Shown here one piece after another: positions 15,001 to 23,072 of a DNA stretch of 64,000 nt; positions within the stretch are counted from its first letter, which is position 1; each line of letters begins with the position of its first letter. Location of the stretch: NCBI GenBank assembly GCA_965276785.1, contig OZ255629.1, positions 3,038,001 through 3,102,000 on the forward strand, written 5' to 3'. The stretch comes from LMUY01 sp965276785. GTDB lineage: Bacteria; Pseudomonadota; Alphaproteobacteria; Acetobacterales; Acetobacteraceae. The notes under the pieces were generated by a model. It was not told the DNA's origin, searched no databases, and worked only from the letters and a program-made list of their open reading frames with translations. The position numbers and the translations under genes are program-made.

Positions 15001-17995
15001 GCACGAGGCGGTCCAGGCAGTGGCCACCCAGGCAAGCCGGCATCGCGAGATACGCCAGGCGCTCACGGGATCATGGCGACCCGGCGTATACGCCCTGCCG
15101 CTGGCGGCGCTGCGGTCCGACTGGCGCGCGGCCGGCGAGAAGTGGGCGCTGCCGCGGAGCATGGCGCAGCGGGCGGTGCGCAAGCGGCTCGCGTCCGAGG
15201 CGGACGGCCCGGTGCCCGAGGATTGCGGCCCCGACCTCGACCGGCTGCTGGAGATCCAGCAGATCGACGCATCCGTCGCGGCCACCCCGCATACGACGGC
15301 GCTGGGCCGGGCGTGGCGCGGGATCGACACGGATTTCCTGCGGATGCAGGCGGCCCATGAGTGGGGTCGGCGTATCCGGTCGGCCACGGCGTCGTGCACG
15401 CAGGACGCGGCGGACTTGGCCGGCCTGCGGGCCCTCATCCGCCAGTTGGTCGGCGAGGCGGCCGACCTCCTGGCGCCGTCCGGCTCTGCCGGGGCCGTCC
15501 TGGCTCGCCTGACCGACGCCTGGGTAGTGGCGGAAGCGGCACTGGAGGCCGTGGCGGCGCTCGCTGGCAGCCCGGCCGCTCGCCTGGTGCCCGAGGACCG
15601 GGCGGAATGGCTGGCCGCCTTGTCGCAGCACCTGACTGGATGGTCCGCCGCCGTGCGATCGATCCAGGAGTGGTGCGCTTGGCGCGGGGTGTCGCAGTCG
15701 GCCGAGGCGCAAGGCTTGGGGCCGCTGGTCCGGGCCATGGAAGACGGCATCGTCGCGCCGGGCGATGCGGTCCGCGCGCTGGAGGCGAACTACGCCCGCT
15801 GGTGGATAGACCTCGCCGTCGATGCGGCACCCAAGCTGCGCGGCTTCGTCGCGGCCCGGCACGAGACGCGTATCGAGCGTTTCCGCATTCTGGACGCGCG
15901 CATGCTGGAGCTGTCCAGCCGGGTCGCCCGCGCCCGGATCGCCGCCGCCATCCCCAACGCGGTGCAGCGCCACGCCGACCCTGAATACGCTGTGCTCACC
16001 CGCGAGCTCGCCAAGCGCCAGCGCCACTTGCCGGTCCGCCAGTTGGCCTCGCGCATGCCGAAGGCGCTGCGCCGGCTGACGCCCTGCCTGATGATGAGCC
16101 CGCTCTCCGTGGCGCAATACCTGCCGGCGGACGCGGAGCCGTTCGACCTCGTGATCTTCGACGAGGCCTCGCAGATCACGACCTGGGACGCCATCGGCGC
16201 GGTCGGGCGCGGGCGCCAGGTGATCGTCGTGGGCGACCCGCGGCAGCTGCCGCCGACCAGCTTCTTCGAGCGGCGCAGCGGCGAGGAGGACGGGGCCGCG
16301 GTCGAGGTGGAGACGCACGACCTGGACTCCATCCTCGACGAGTGCCTAGGCGCCGGCATCCAGAACGTCGAACTGACCTGGCACTACCGCAGCCGGCACG
16401 AGAGCCTGATCGCATTCTCGAACCAGGTCTATTACGGCGGCCGCCTGGTCACCTTTCCCTCGCCCGTGACGAGGGATGACGCGGTGTCGTTCCGTCACGT
16501 CGCCGATGGCGTGTATGCCCGGGGCGGCGCGCGCACCAACGAGCGCGAGGCCAGGGCCGTGGTCGCAGAGGCGCTGGCCGTCCTGCGCGCACCCGAACCG
16601 AAGTCGCTCGGTATCGTCACGTTCAACGCCGAGCAGCAGGGACTGATCGAGGATCTGTTCGACAAGGCGCGGCGCGATGATCCGGCACTCGAACGGCACT
16701 TCGCCGACGAGGCGGCCGAGCCCGTGCTGGTGAAGAACCTCGAAGGGATCCAGGGCGAGGAGCGCGACGTCATGCTGTTCTCGCTCACCTACGGCCCGGA
16801 CGCGACGGGACGCATCGCGCTAAACTTCGGGCCGCTCAACCTATCGGGCGGCGAGCGCCGGCTCAACGTCGCCGTGACCCGGGCGCGCGAGCGGTTGGTC
16901 GTGTTCGGCAGCGTGCGGGCGGAGCAGTTGGACCTGTCGCGCACGGGCGCGGTGGGCGTGCGACACCTCAAGCAATTTCTATCCTTCGCCGAGCACGGCG
17001 CGCGGTCGTTCGCCACGGCCGATCGGGGCTCCCTGGGTGATCACGAGAGCCCGTTCGAGGCGGAGGTGGCCGAACGGCTCCGCCGGCTGGGATGGACGGC
17101 GCACCCGCAGGTCGGCGTGTCGGGCTTCCGCGTCGATCTCGGCATCGTCGATCCGGATGCGCCGGGGGCCTACCTCGCCGGCGTCGAGTGCGACGGCGCC
17201 ACCTACCACCGCGGCGCCACCGCGCGGGACCGCGACCGGCTGCGACAGCACGTGCTCGAGGCGCTCGGCTGGCGCATCCTGCGCGTGTGGTCGACCGACT
17301 GGTGGACCAACGCCGCCCGGGAGGCGGACAGGCTGCACGCGCAGCTCGGCGACGCGCTGGGAAGGGCGTGCGCCATGAGGGCCGAGAGGGCCGAGCCGAC
17401 GGGCGCACCGCCTGACGCGGGCGACCCGCTACTCAATGGAACCGAGACGCTGGACGACGGCGGAGCGGTGTTGCCGCCCCTGGACGCCGATCTCATGCCT
17501 CATGACGACGCGGGGCCGGTGCCAGAGCCTGACCTCTTCTACGATCCCGCCTACCGGGATCGCCTGGGTGCGCTTGTCGCGGAGCTGTTGCGTAAGCAGG
17601 GGCCGTTGCGAGAGGACCGGCTGGTCCAGGCCGTTGCCCGCCTACACGGCTTCGGCCGGGCCGGCCGCGAGATCAGGGATCGGGTGATGGCCGTCCTGCC
17701 GGACACCAGCGCGGTCACGACCGAGGACATCGGCCGCTTCGTCTGGCCGCCGGGCATCGATCCCGCTTCCTGGGACGACTTCCGTTCACCGGTTGTCGGT
17801 CGTGCTGTCGATCCGGCGGAGATACCGATGCCGGAGCTGGTCGCATTGGCCCGGCGCTGCATGATGCCCGGCATGACGGATGACACCATCCTTATCGCGA
17901 TGCGCGATGCCTGCGGCCTACAACGGCTACGCGAGACCGTCCGGAACCGCTGTGTCGCGGCGCTCGCGGCTGGGCGGGGCCAAGCTAACCCCTGA
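12035..17995 (+). CDS. hhe: Hhe-type antiviral protein: DUF4011, SF1 helicase, Vsr-like nuclease, DUF3320
   Basis: 1986 residues from MTQDELGGSVADQH. The order is an N-terminal beta-rich part, then a transglutaminase-like stretch (ERLATCLDLAVLFCSCLEAAGL, near residue 250). DUF4011 follows near residue 408 (RLDRWRKRLLDLSGRNRLLNLP). The SF1 helicase core has Walker A IGPPGTGKSQTIANI near residue 734, Walker B VIFDEASQI near 1371, GDPRQLPP near 1399 and NVAVTRARERLVVFGS near 1610. A Vsr/MTES_1575-like nuclease is at about 1670-1760 (SPFEAEVAERLRRLGW, RVDLGIVD, GVECDGATYHRG). DUF3320 covers about 1830-1975. This matches the single-protein Hhe system catalogued as anti-phage. It likely unwinds and cuts invading DNA; the trigger is unknown. 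The longer upstream frame overlaps the divergent gene and is rejected. Confidence 0.9.
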   Translation: MTQDELGGSVADQHTPPLQAVADADPAGASRPATPRARITARFQPALNAALWQNHVPVLSELAIANASDEPLGDIEIELGSQPPVLRARTWRAAGLASGQILAFDDLDIPIDGPFLSGLSEATRGTVSLTARSGGEIVGEFTQDIRILAFNEWGGTAGIPDILAAFVQPNDPAVARIIHAASDLLRASGKPDSFEGYQGSSKTRVWEQAQAIWNAVCRMDLRYINPPPSFVGGGQRIRTARQIGEERLATCLDLAVLFCSCLEAAGLRPLIVLQREHAFAGVWLSKGDFGTSTVDDAPGLRTRLKLDDLKLFEATGTTHARKPSFQQATLAGAAHVEPEKDAEFEGLIDIHRARQRRILPLASAATGYAFQAGAMDAAELALPAIEDAPPLRDDVPTADEPPPASAEDRLDRWRKRLLDLSGRNRLLNLPASGRQVLWVDCPDAAKLEDRLAEMRGKARAASLKFRPWPDLMGDADPRSAALHRNRLQEDANLAFARDAMAKGELVVGRDEASLQASLTDIYRKARADQQEGGSNTLFLTIGTLLWRREDRETPYRAPLILVPVVLERPSVRSGFVLRVHDDETRLNSTLLEMLRQEFALQFPTLEAERPPEDEAGFDVPAIMDTFRSKLRDVRGWEVRDEVALTTLSFTKFLMWKDLADRAEALRGNVVSRRLMDGPAPEVDTASGTGGERHPIGGMLDDELAAADLYCPLEGDSSQLRAVARAAAGESFVLIGPPGTGKSQTIANIVANTLAQGRTALFVAEKRAALEVVQRRLKSVGMADFCLDLFSSKVSKTAVLGQLERAQSVSEADGGRDWAAAKADLASLREELNGYVRELHKPGRNGWTPFRAIGAVLRAADGGVPEIALAWPHSDVHDAGDWRRLVEAVEEAREVLRRAGDAVRMPALAGIDQAEWSPVWQTRLLEAARHAAMRLDELEQAVGAACRTLKLGDYVRSRPSLQRLVALAGQLTDPIGPEAAWALSEDAADLHEAVQAVATQASRHREIRQALTGSWRPGVYALPLAALRSDWRAAGEKWALPRSMAQRAVRKRLASEADGPVPEDCGPDLDRLLEIQQIDASVAATPHTTALGRAWRGIDTDFLRMQAAHEWGRRIRSATASCTQDAADLAGLRALIRQLVGEAADLLAPSGSAGAVLARLTDAWVVAEAALEAVAALAGSPAARLVPEDRAEWLAALSQHLTGWSAAVRSIQEWCAWRGVSQSAEAQGLGPLVRAMEDGIVAPGDAVRALEANYARWWIDLAVDAAPKLRGFVAARHETRIERFRILDARMLELSSRVARARIAAAIPNAVQRHADPEYAVLTRELAKRQRHLPVRQLASRMPKALRRLTPCLMMSPLSVAQYLPADAEPFDLVIFDEASQITTWDAIGAVGRGRQVIVVGDPRQLPPTSFFERRSGEEDGAAVEVETHDLDSILDECLGAGIQNVELTWHYRSRHESLIAFSNQVYYGGRLVTFPSPVTRDDAVSFRHVADGVYARGGARTNEREARAVVAEALAVLRAPEPKSLGIVTFNAEQQGLIEDLFDKARRDDPALERHFADEAAEPVLVKNLEGIQGEERDVMLFSLTYGPDATGRIALNFGPLNLSGGERRLNVAVTRARERLVVFGSVRAEQLDLSRTGAVGVRHLKQFLSFAEHGARSFATADRGSLGDHESPFEAEVAERLRRLGWTAHPQVGVSGFRVDLGIVDPDAPGAYLAGVECDGATYHRGATARDRDRLRQHVLEALGWRILRVWSTDWWTNAAREADRLHAQLGDALGRACAMRAERAEPTGAPPDAGDPLLNGTETLDDGGAVLPPLDADLMPHDDAGPVPEPDLFYDPAYRDRLGALVAELLRKQGPLREDRLVQAVARLHGFGRAGREIRDRVMAVLPDTSAVTTEDIGRFVWPPGIDPASWDDFRSPVVGRAVDPAEIPMPELVALARRCMMPGMTDDTILIAMRDACGLQRLRETVRNRCVAALAAGRGQANP

Positions 17996-18072
17996 AGGGC
18001 CGTTGACCGCGCTGGTCCGCACCGAGGGACAAGGGGCTGCTTGCCATAGCAACTGCCGGGACCGCGTCGGGA

Positions 18073-18741
18073 TCATCCTGGCAGACTGGGAGGACCGCTC
18101 CGGGGACCCGACACGTATGCCACGTCGAACCCGTCCGCGCCTTCCGGACCGAGCAACGACAATGGATCCACGTCCAGATCCAGCCACGTCGACCAGTCCG
18201 CCCAGGCCAGCACGACCGGGGCGCGATCGTGGTAGGCGTTCGACGCCGAGCCGGCCGGCTGCGTCACGATGGTGAAGCTCTCGACCTCGCCGACATCCGT
18301 CGTGGTGCAGCGGTCCCACAGGCCGGCGAGGCAGATCGGCGGATCGCCCTTGGGCGTGAACAGCCACTTGGCCTTCTGGCCCTTGGCGCCCGTCCACTCG
18401 TACCAGCCCTCCGCCGGCACGAGGCAGCGGCGGCGTTTGAAGCTGTCCCTGAAGGTGCGGCTGGTGGAGACCGTCTCGGACCGGGCGTTGAACGTCGCCA
18501 ACTTGAAGTCTTTCAGGGCGCCCTCGTGCCACCATGGCACCAGCCACCAGCGCGCTTGCACCATCTCCACCCCGTCGTCGCGGCGGCGGAAGATGGGCGA
18601 TCGGTCCGTGGGGCGCACCTCGGCGCGCGGCTCAAGGTTGGGCGCGTCGTGGGGTTCCGGGAAGCGCAGCGGCAGCCGCGTCTTGCTGAATTCCTCGACG
18701 TAGGCCCGGTACGCCTTCTGGCGCTGGTAGTTGGAGCACAT
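18073..18741 (-). CDS. SRAP-domain protein (YedK/HMCES family)
   Basis: 222 residues. The start is fixed by MCSN: Met removal exposes Cys2, the catalytic residue that forms a thiazolidine link to abasic sites in single-stranded DNA. Other family signatures are NLEPRAEVRPTDRSPIFR, WWLVPWWHEG, TFNARSETV, RRRCLVPAEGWYEW (with the conserved Glu), TIVTQPAG and YHDRAPVVL (active-site His). SRAP proteins protect abasic sites during replication and are often carried by mobile elements. The gene is convergent with hhe, leaving 77 bases. The longer upstream frame is dismissed because it has no family similarity. Confidence 0.93.
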   Translation of the reverse strand: MCSNYQRQKAYRAYVEEFSKTRLPLRFPEPHDAPNLEPRAEVRPTDRSPIFRRRDDGVEMVQARWWLVPWWHEGALKDFKLATFNARSETVSTSRTFRDSFKRRRCLVPAEGWYEWTGAKGQKAKWLFTPKGDPPICLAGLWDRCTTTDVGEVESFTIVTQPAGSASNAYHDRAPVVLAWADWSTWLDLDVDPLSLLGPEGADGFDVAYVSGPRSGPPSLPG

Positions 18742-19874
18742 GGCGGGATCATAGCGCGACGGGCAGCTGGAGCGAGTAGGCGGAGGTGCAAGCCGGGGCG
18801 CCGGCGCGATGAGCGGCCGGCGCGAGCGCGTCTCCACGTAGCGAGGCGGCCGGCACCACGTGGTCGCGGTCCTGCACCTAGCGCACCATCGAGATCGTCT
18901 GCGCCCGCCCGCTACATCCTTGGCGCTGGGGCGCAACCCGCCCGACCGATGCCAGCTCGGCGGCGGTCGACCGGCCCTCCCCTGCCGACCAGCGTGAGAA
19001 GTGGCCAGCCGCTCGACTGTCTGGCAGCCGGCGGGCTGATTGCCGGTTCGGCTGATCGAACCGGTTCACAGAAGCGGACCGCTACGGCCGCGATCTGGCA
19101 ACCCATTGTGCCTGCTTCGATTCCTTCCAGCGGACATCCGTCCTGCTTGCACCAGGTCCCTGAACCAGCGTGGACCGAAGACGGTCGGCCGGTTCAGTGA
19201 CCTGGTTCAGACTTGGCCATGCTGGTCCACGCTCTGGATCGGCATAGTACATTGATTCATACATTATATCTGAGAGTGGCGCTGGGTCGGGCCAACAACT
19301 GGAGCGCTGAACTGGTTCATCGAACAAGGAGCAATATCAACGAGTTGAGCCCTGATGAACCGGTTGGATGGTTCAAGGATACCTACAGGGTGTCGCTGGA
19401 GCCGCAGAGCCGATTCTTCGGCTGGTTGGCCGCAACCACCACTGGGTAACAAGGATGATCCTGACCGCTAACAATGCTCAGCAACGCTGGCTCGATTGTA
19501 TGAACGATTTCAACTTACTAGGGGCTAGAAGAAGGGACCGCTCTCGTCGTGGTTCCGGTCCAAGTGAAGCACTGGAAGTTGTTAGTGAAGGTGATCTGCG
19601 GCGATAGCTATCCTATTGCCACCAGTGACTTAGCATGCTCATGAATACTTCGAGCTTCACATATCAGTCTTTTCGGCGCGCTGAGTCGTAACAACGGGCG
19701 TGAATGACATCGCGTCGGTCGACGCGAACACTTCGCCTGGCTCAGGGCACGTGTGATGGCGGAAGCGAGCGGCGGTGCTGACGGCAAGCATCGACGCCGT
19801 TGGCGCGATGGAGTGGAGCGGGTCTCGCGGCAACGGCGACAGACCTCGGGGACGAGACGGACCTCGAAGCCCGT
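18742..19874. other. Long gene-free region containing the iteron cluster
   Basis: About 1.1 kb between the SRAP gene and the helicase end. Its right half (about 19200-19680) is clearly richer in A and T than the flanks and has short open frames with poor composition. The TGAACC/GGTTCA cluster lies at 19043-19375. Such an AT-rich, repeat-bearing spacer beside a primase-helicase gene is what an initiator-dependent origin would look like. Confidence 0.55.
19043..19375. repeat. Iteron-like cluster of TGAACC/GGTTCA hexamers, candidate replication origin
   Basis: Seven exact copies of the hexamer GGTTCA or its complement TGAACC start at 19063, 19161, 19191, 19204, 19314, 19356 and 19370. Near-matches occur at 19045, 19058 and 19308, and GAACCGGTTC at 19058-19067 is a palindrome. 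Two copies of GGTTCAG lie 13 bases apart (19191 and 19204), a spacing of just over one helical turn. By chance fewer than one such hexamer is expected in 330 bases. P4-type primases are known to bind short origin iterons that contain TGAAC; this resemblance is suggestive only. Confidence 0.65.
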
Positions 19875-21254
19875 TCAATGGGTCCGCTGCCGCTGGAGTT
19901 CCTCGCTCGCGAGCCGCTCCGTCATGAGCGGGCACCCGTGCGATCGGTATGGGCATGCTGAACAGCCGCAGCAGAAGTCCGTGGCGGCCCTGGCCAAGGG
20001 TGGTGCCGCGGCCTGACCCTCCAGAGCCTCCTCGAGGAAGTGCTTGCTGAACGGGTAGACGCGAAGGTTCTTGCCCCACAGCCGCCTTCGATAGCCCGGC
20101 TCGCCAGGGGCCAGGATATCCCGCAGGCGCAGCATGCGCCCGACCCATTCCGGCTGCTGCGACTCGGGGATGTCCGTCGTGCTGGACTGACCGTAGTTGG
20201 CGTCGACCAGTCGCTTCATCTCGAGGATGACGTGCGTCGGGGAGATCTCGGCATATCCCTCCCTGGCCAGGGTCGTGGCGGCCTCCTGGAGCACCTCGCC
20301 GGGGTCGTCGGGGTTGAAGGCGGCGCCGCGGGTCCTGGACAACGCCACCTCCAGGAAGGCGCCGTGGCCAGGGTTCGAGGAGAGGCGGGCCAGCACCCGC
20401 AGCGGCGCGGCGATCTCCTCGGACCGCTCCGACGCAGACGGGCACACGTCCGCATACGTGGCGGCGATGTCGGCCACGTGGTCGAACGTCCATGCGTGCA
20501 GCTCGTCCCGGAGGCCCTGCAGCCGCTCGGCCGCTGCCGGCACCAGGGCGCGCCGCGCTTCCGCCTGGCTGGGCGGCATCTTCCGCGTCTGCACCCGGAT
20601 CATGCGCGTGCCAAGGATGGTGTCGACGCCGGTTGTGTTGTTGACGACCTTGATGCCGAAGCCGTTCAGCCGCTCGACCTTGAAGTTCTTCGAGGCATCG
20701 ACCCAGATCTTGGTCGCGGTGTCCCGGTTGTACGAGACCTTGAGCCACTGGACGAGCTCGCCGAAGCGGTTGCCGTCCTTGCCGGCCTTCGCGCCGTTGA
20801 TCGACTCCAGGTCGTCGAGCACGGCCAATCCCCGCGTCTCGTGGATCAGCCTGGCCGCGGCCGGCGCGCTCACTTGCCCCACGATGGTGCCGTTCGCGGA
20901 CAGCTGCGACATCACAATGCCGGCCGTGGACTTCCCCGATCCCGCCTCGCCCGAGAGCAGCAGCAGCGGCAAGGCCTGAAACACCGCCTGGCAGTAGCTC
21001 GCGGCCGCCGTCAGTGCGAGGACCGCGTAGTCCTCCTCGTAGGGCAGCCAGATCGCCGCGCGGAACGCCTGCAGGACGTCCTCCACCATGTCGCCGAACG
21101 GGCGGTGTTCGATCTGGTCTCCACGCTTCTTGGCCGCGAGCCAGCCCTCGATCGAGGGCCATGACCAGCTGGGTTGGGCCGGGGCCTTGGGCAGGCCGTC
21201 GATCAGCGTGCCGTCGGACAGTCGGAGGACCCGCTTGTCCGACGGGGTCCCTTC
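19875..21254 (-). CDS. C-terminal helicase part of a frameshifted primase-helicase
   Basis: About 460 residues continuing the primase gene in a different frame; no plausible start codon precedes the coding-like sequence, so it probably belongs to the upstream gene. A P-loop ATPase is clear: LLLLSGEAGSGKSTAGIVMSQL (Walker A, near 20940), LAVLDDLESI (Walker B), and sensor-like NNTTGVDTILGTRMIRVQTRK. A helical domain and a Cys-cluster tail (FCCGCSACPYRSHGC) follow. This is the D5/P4-type superfamily 3 helicase region that unwinds DNA at a mobile-element origin. The reading-frame change falls at about 21243-21262. It is either a true inactivating mutation, a sequencing error or an unusual recoding site. 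Confidence 0.7.
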   Translation of the reverse strand, partial: EGTPSDKRVLRLSDGTLIDGLPKAPAQPSWSWPSIEGWLAAKKRGDQIEHRPFGDMVEDVLQAFRAAIWLPYEEDYAVLALTAAASYCQAVFQALPLLLLSGEAGSGKSTAGIVMSQLSANGTIVGQVSAPAAARLIHETRGLAVLDDLESINGAKAGKDGNRFGELVQWLKVSYNRDTATKIWVDASKNFKVERLNGFGIKVVNNTTGVDTILGTRMIRVQTRKMPPSQAEARRALVPAAAERLQGLRDELHAWTFDHVADIAATYADVCPSASERSEEIAAPLRVLARLSSNPGHGAFLEVALSRTRGAAFNPDDPGEVLQEAATTLAREGYAEISPTHVILEMKRLVDANYGQSSTTDIPESQQPEWVGRMLRLRDILAPGEPGYRRRLWGKNLRVYPFSKHFLEEALEGQAAAPPLARAATDFCCGCSACPYRSHGCPLMTERLASEELQRQRTH

Positions 21255-23071
21255 GGCGACGGCATCTCGACGGCGTGCAGCTGCTGCCCGTCGGACCTGA
21301 CCACAACCGTCTCGACGTGCTCGACCCTGGTGGCCTTCCCCTCCTTGTCGATCTCGATCCCGACCACGAGCGTGTCGACCGGGTAGTACAGGTTGCCCTT
21401 GTGGAAGGCTCGGCCGATGTCGAGCGGGCGGTAGGCCTTGCGGCCCAGGCCGTCGGCGTCCCCGGGCTTGATGTCGTCCTCGATCTCGGTCGCCTCGGCG
21501 AGGGCGGCGAGTAGGTCGGCGGCCGTGGCGCCGCCGGCGAACGCGTCGCGCCATGTCGTCGCCGGCGGCGGCAAGCGGTGCACCGGCTTGCCCGCGGAAC
21601 GGTGCACCAGCCGGGCGATGCGGTCGCCCCGCGCGTCGGCCGCGGTCGCGACGTAGATCGCGTCCCAGGAATCCCAGAACGCCGGTGACGACCACTCCTT
21701 CGGCACCGCCTCGATGCCCGTAGAGGCGATCACCTGGGCCGACAGGCCGTCTCCGGCGCCCCGAACCTCCTGCCACGTGCGCCATAGGTCCGGCATGTCG
21801 CACACGATGACGGCGGGGGACGGCCCGGCCGAAGCGTGGAAGGTGGACTCCTCCTTCGCCGACGACCAGCAGGCGGCCTTGGGGTTCCGGGTCACGCCGG
21901 GGACGTCCGCCTTGCAGAAGACCGCCAGCTGGGTGCCGTCGGGCGCGCGCAACGGGAAGGTCAGCGCATCGGAATAGATCAGCCCGGTCTTCGGGCTCTC
22001 GTAAGGCTTGTCCAATCCGAAGCCGAAGTGGTCCAACGTCTGCTGCACCAGCCCGCCCGTGACGGTGAGCCATTCCATGGCCGCGGCGTTGTCCCGGAGA
22101 CGCTTGCGCCGGCTGCCCTGTGCCTCGAGGTTGGCGGCCCTCCTGCGCTCCTCCTTGGCGGCTTCCAGCTTGGCCAAGTCGCGGGGGTTCGATATCCCGA
22201 AGTCGAGGCCGGATTTGATGGTCGCGTTCGCCTCTTGCAGCGGCAGGCCGCAGCCCACGGCGGCCTGGGCGAGGCGTTGCGCGGCCGTGGCCCGGTCAAG
22301 GGATCCGGCGCCGACCAGTCCACCGATCTTCACCGCCGCCTTGTTCAGCGTGTCATTCCGCGAGCCCTCGCTGGCCCTCAGGACAGTCAGAACCTCACCG
22401 TTCAGCGCCGCGGCGGCGTACGCGGAGGCGTCCGCGGCCGGATCGAACCGGATGGGCGCCGAGGGTGACGCCGACGGGACGGCGGTAGCGTCCATGGCCT
22501 CGTACAGCCAGGCCGGGGCGGGCGCCGTCGTGATCTCCTTGGGCGCCCGCCCCGGGGCCCATTCATATGCCCGGCCCGACGCGTGCCGTGACGGCGGCGC
22601 CACGGCGCCGCCGCCTTCCGCCCGGACGTCCAGCCCAGGGGCGATCTTCGCCACGCTGTTCCGGACCGTACGGCCTTCGGGGTAGGCGAAGTAGATATGG
22701 CGGCCGCCCCCGCCCGTCTTGCACTCCACCGTGTCGGGCAACGCTCCGCGGCAGGCGACCAGCGCGGCGAGGGAGACTTCGCCCGCCGTACCGTCGACGT
22801 CGAGCACCCAGACCCCGCTCCCGGCCCCGGTGGCGATGCCGACGTTCCCCGATTGCCGAAATGCGGCTCCTATGGCGTCGGCGCAGGCGGTGGCGTCCTT
22901 GAAGCCGTGCTCGGCGCGCGGGTGTTTCCCGGGGTTCCGGCAGTCAGCCTTGCCGCACGCGCAGCCGCCCGCCTCCGTGACGCCGTGGACGAGGACCACC
23001 CGCCAGCCCAACTCGCCATAGGCCGCCGCCGCGGCGGCGGATGGGTTATGCACCCCCTCCTGACAAGGCAC
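21203..23071 (-). CDS. Prim-Pol (bifunctional primase/polymerase) N-terminal part, frameshifted
   Basis: The frame holds the Prim-Pol domain. Residues 36-51 are a Cys/His zinc-like knuckle (CACGKADCRNPGKH), DVDG at 91-94 is the catalytic acidic pair, and TGGGGRHIYFAYP at about 119-131 is the conserved nucleotide-binding turn. RAEGGGAVAPPSRHASG follows at about 150-166. A helical linker (KLEAAKEERRRAANLEAQ) leads toward the helicase. Just after GQQLHAVEMPSPKG the sequence stops matching the expected continuation, which resumes one frame away (GTPSDKRVLRLSDGTLIDG). GTG at 23071 is taken as the start, one base after the recombinase stop; a GTG 18 bases on is an alternative. It primes and extends element DNA. 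Confidence 0.8.
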   Translation of the reverse strand: MPCQEGVHNPSAAAAAAYGELGWRVVLVHGVTEAGGCACGKADCRNPGKHPRAEHGFKDATACADAIGAAFRQSGNVGIATGAGSGVWVLDVDGTAGEVSLAALVACRGALPDTVECKTGGGGRHIYFAYPEGRTVRNSVAKIAPGLDVRAEGGGAVAPPSRHASGRAYEWAPGRAPKEITTAPAPAWLYEAMDATAVPSASPSAPIRFDPAADASAYAAAALNGEVLTVLRASEGSRNDTLNKAAVKIGGLVGAGSLDRATAAQRLAQAAVGCGLPLQEANATIKSGLDFGISNPRDLAKLEAAKEERRRAANLEAQGSRRKRLRDNAAAMEWLTVTGGLVQQTLDHFGFGLDKPYESPKTGLIYSDALTFPLRAPDGTQLAVFCKADVPGVTRNPKAACWSSAKEESTFHASAGPSPAVIVCDMPDLWRTWQEVRGAGDGLSAQVIASTGIEAVPKEWSSPAFWDSWDAIYVATAADARGDRIARLVHRSAGKPVHRLPPPATTWRDAFAGGATAADLLAALAEATEIEDDIKPGDADGLGRKAYRPLDIGRAFHKGNLYYPVDTLVVGIEIDKEGKATRVEHVETVVVRSDGQQLHAVEMPSPKGPRRTSGSSDCPTAR

Positions 23072-23072
23072 C

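Noticed and set aside
12150..17900. Long open frames antisense to hhe, including ones of 245 to 415 residues
   Set aside because: They result from GC-rich codon usage opposite a strong coding frame. Their translations are Arg/Pro/Ala-rich with no motifs, and hhe itself has complete domain signatures.
21240..21265. Programmed ribosomal frameshift in the primase gene
   Set aside because: No slippery heptamer of X XXY YYZ form is present in the right frame at the junction. Mutation or sequencing error is more likely.
19657..21306. A 549-residue minus-strand open frame over the primase-helicase
   Set aside because: The translation is arginine/glycine-rich without domains, while the neighbouring frame has an intact Walker A and other helicase motifs.
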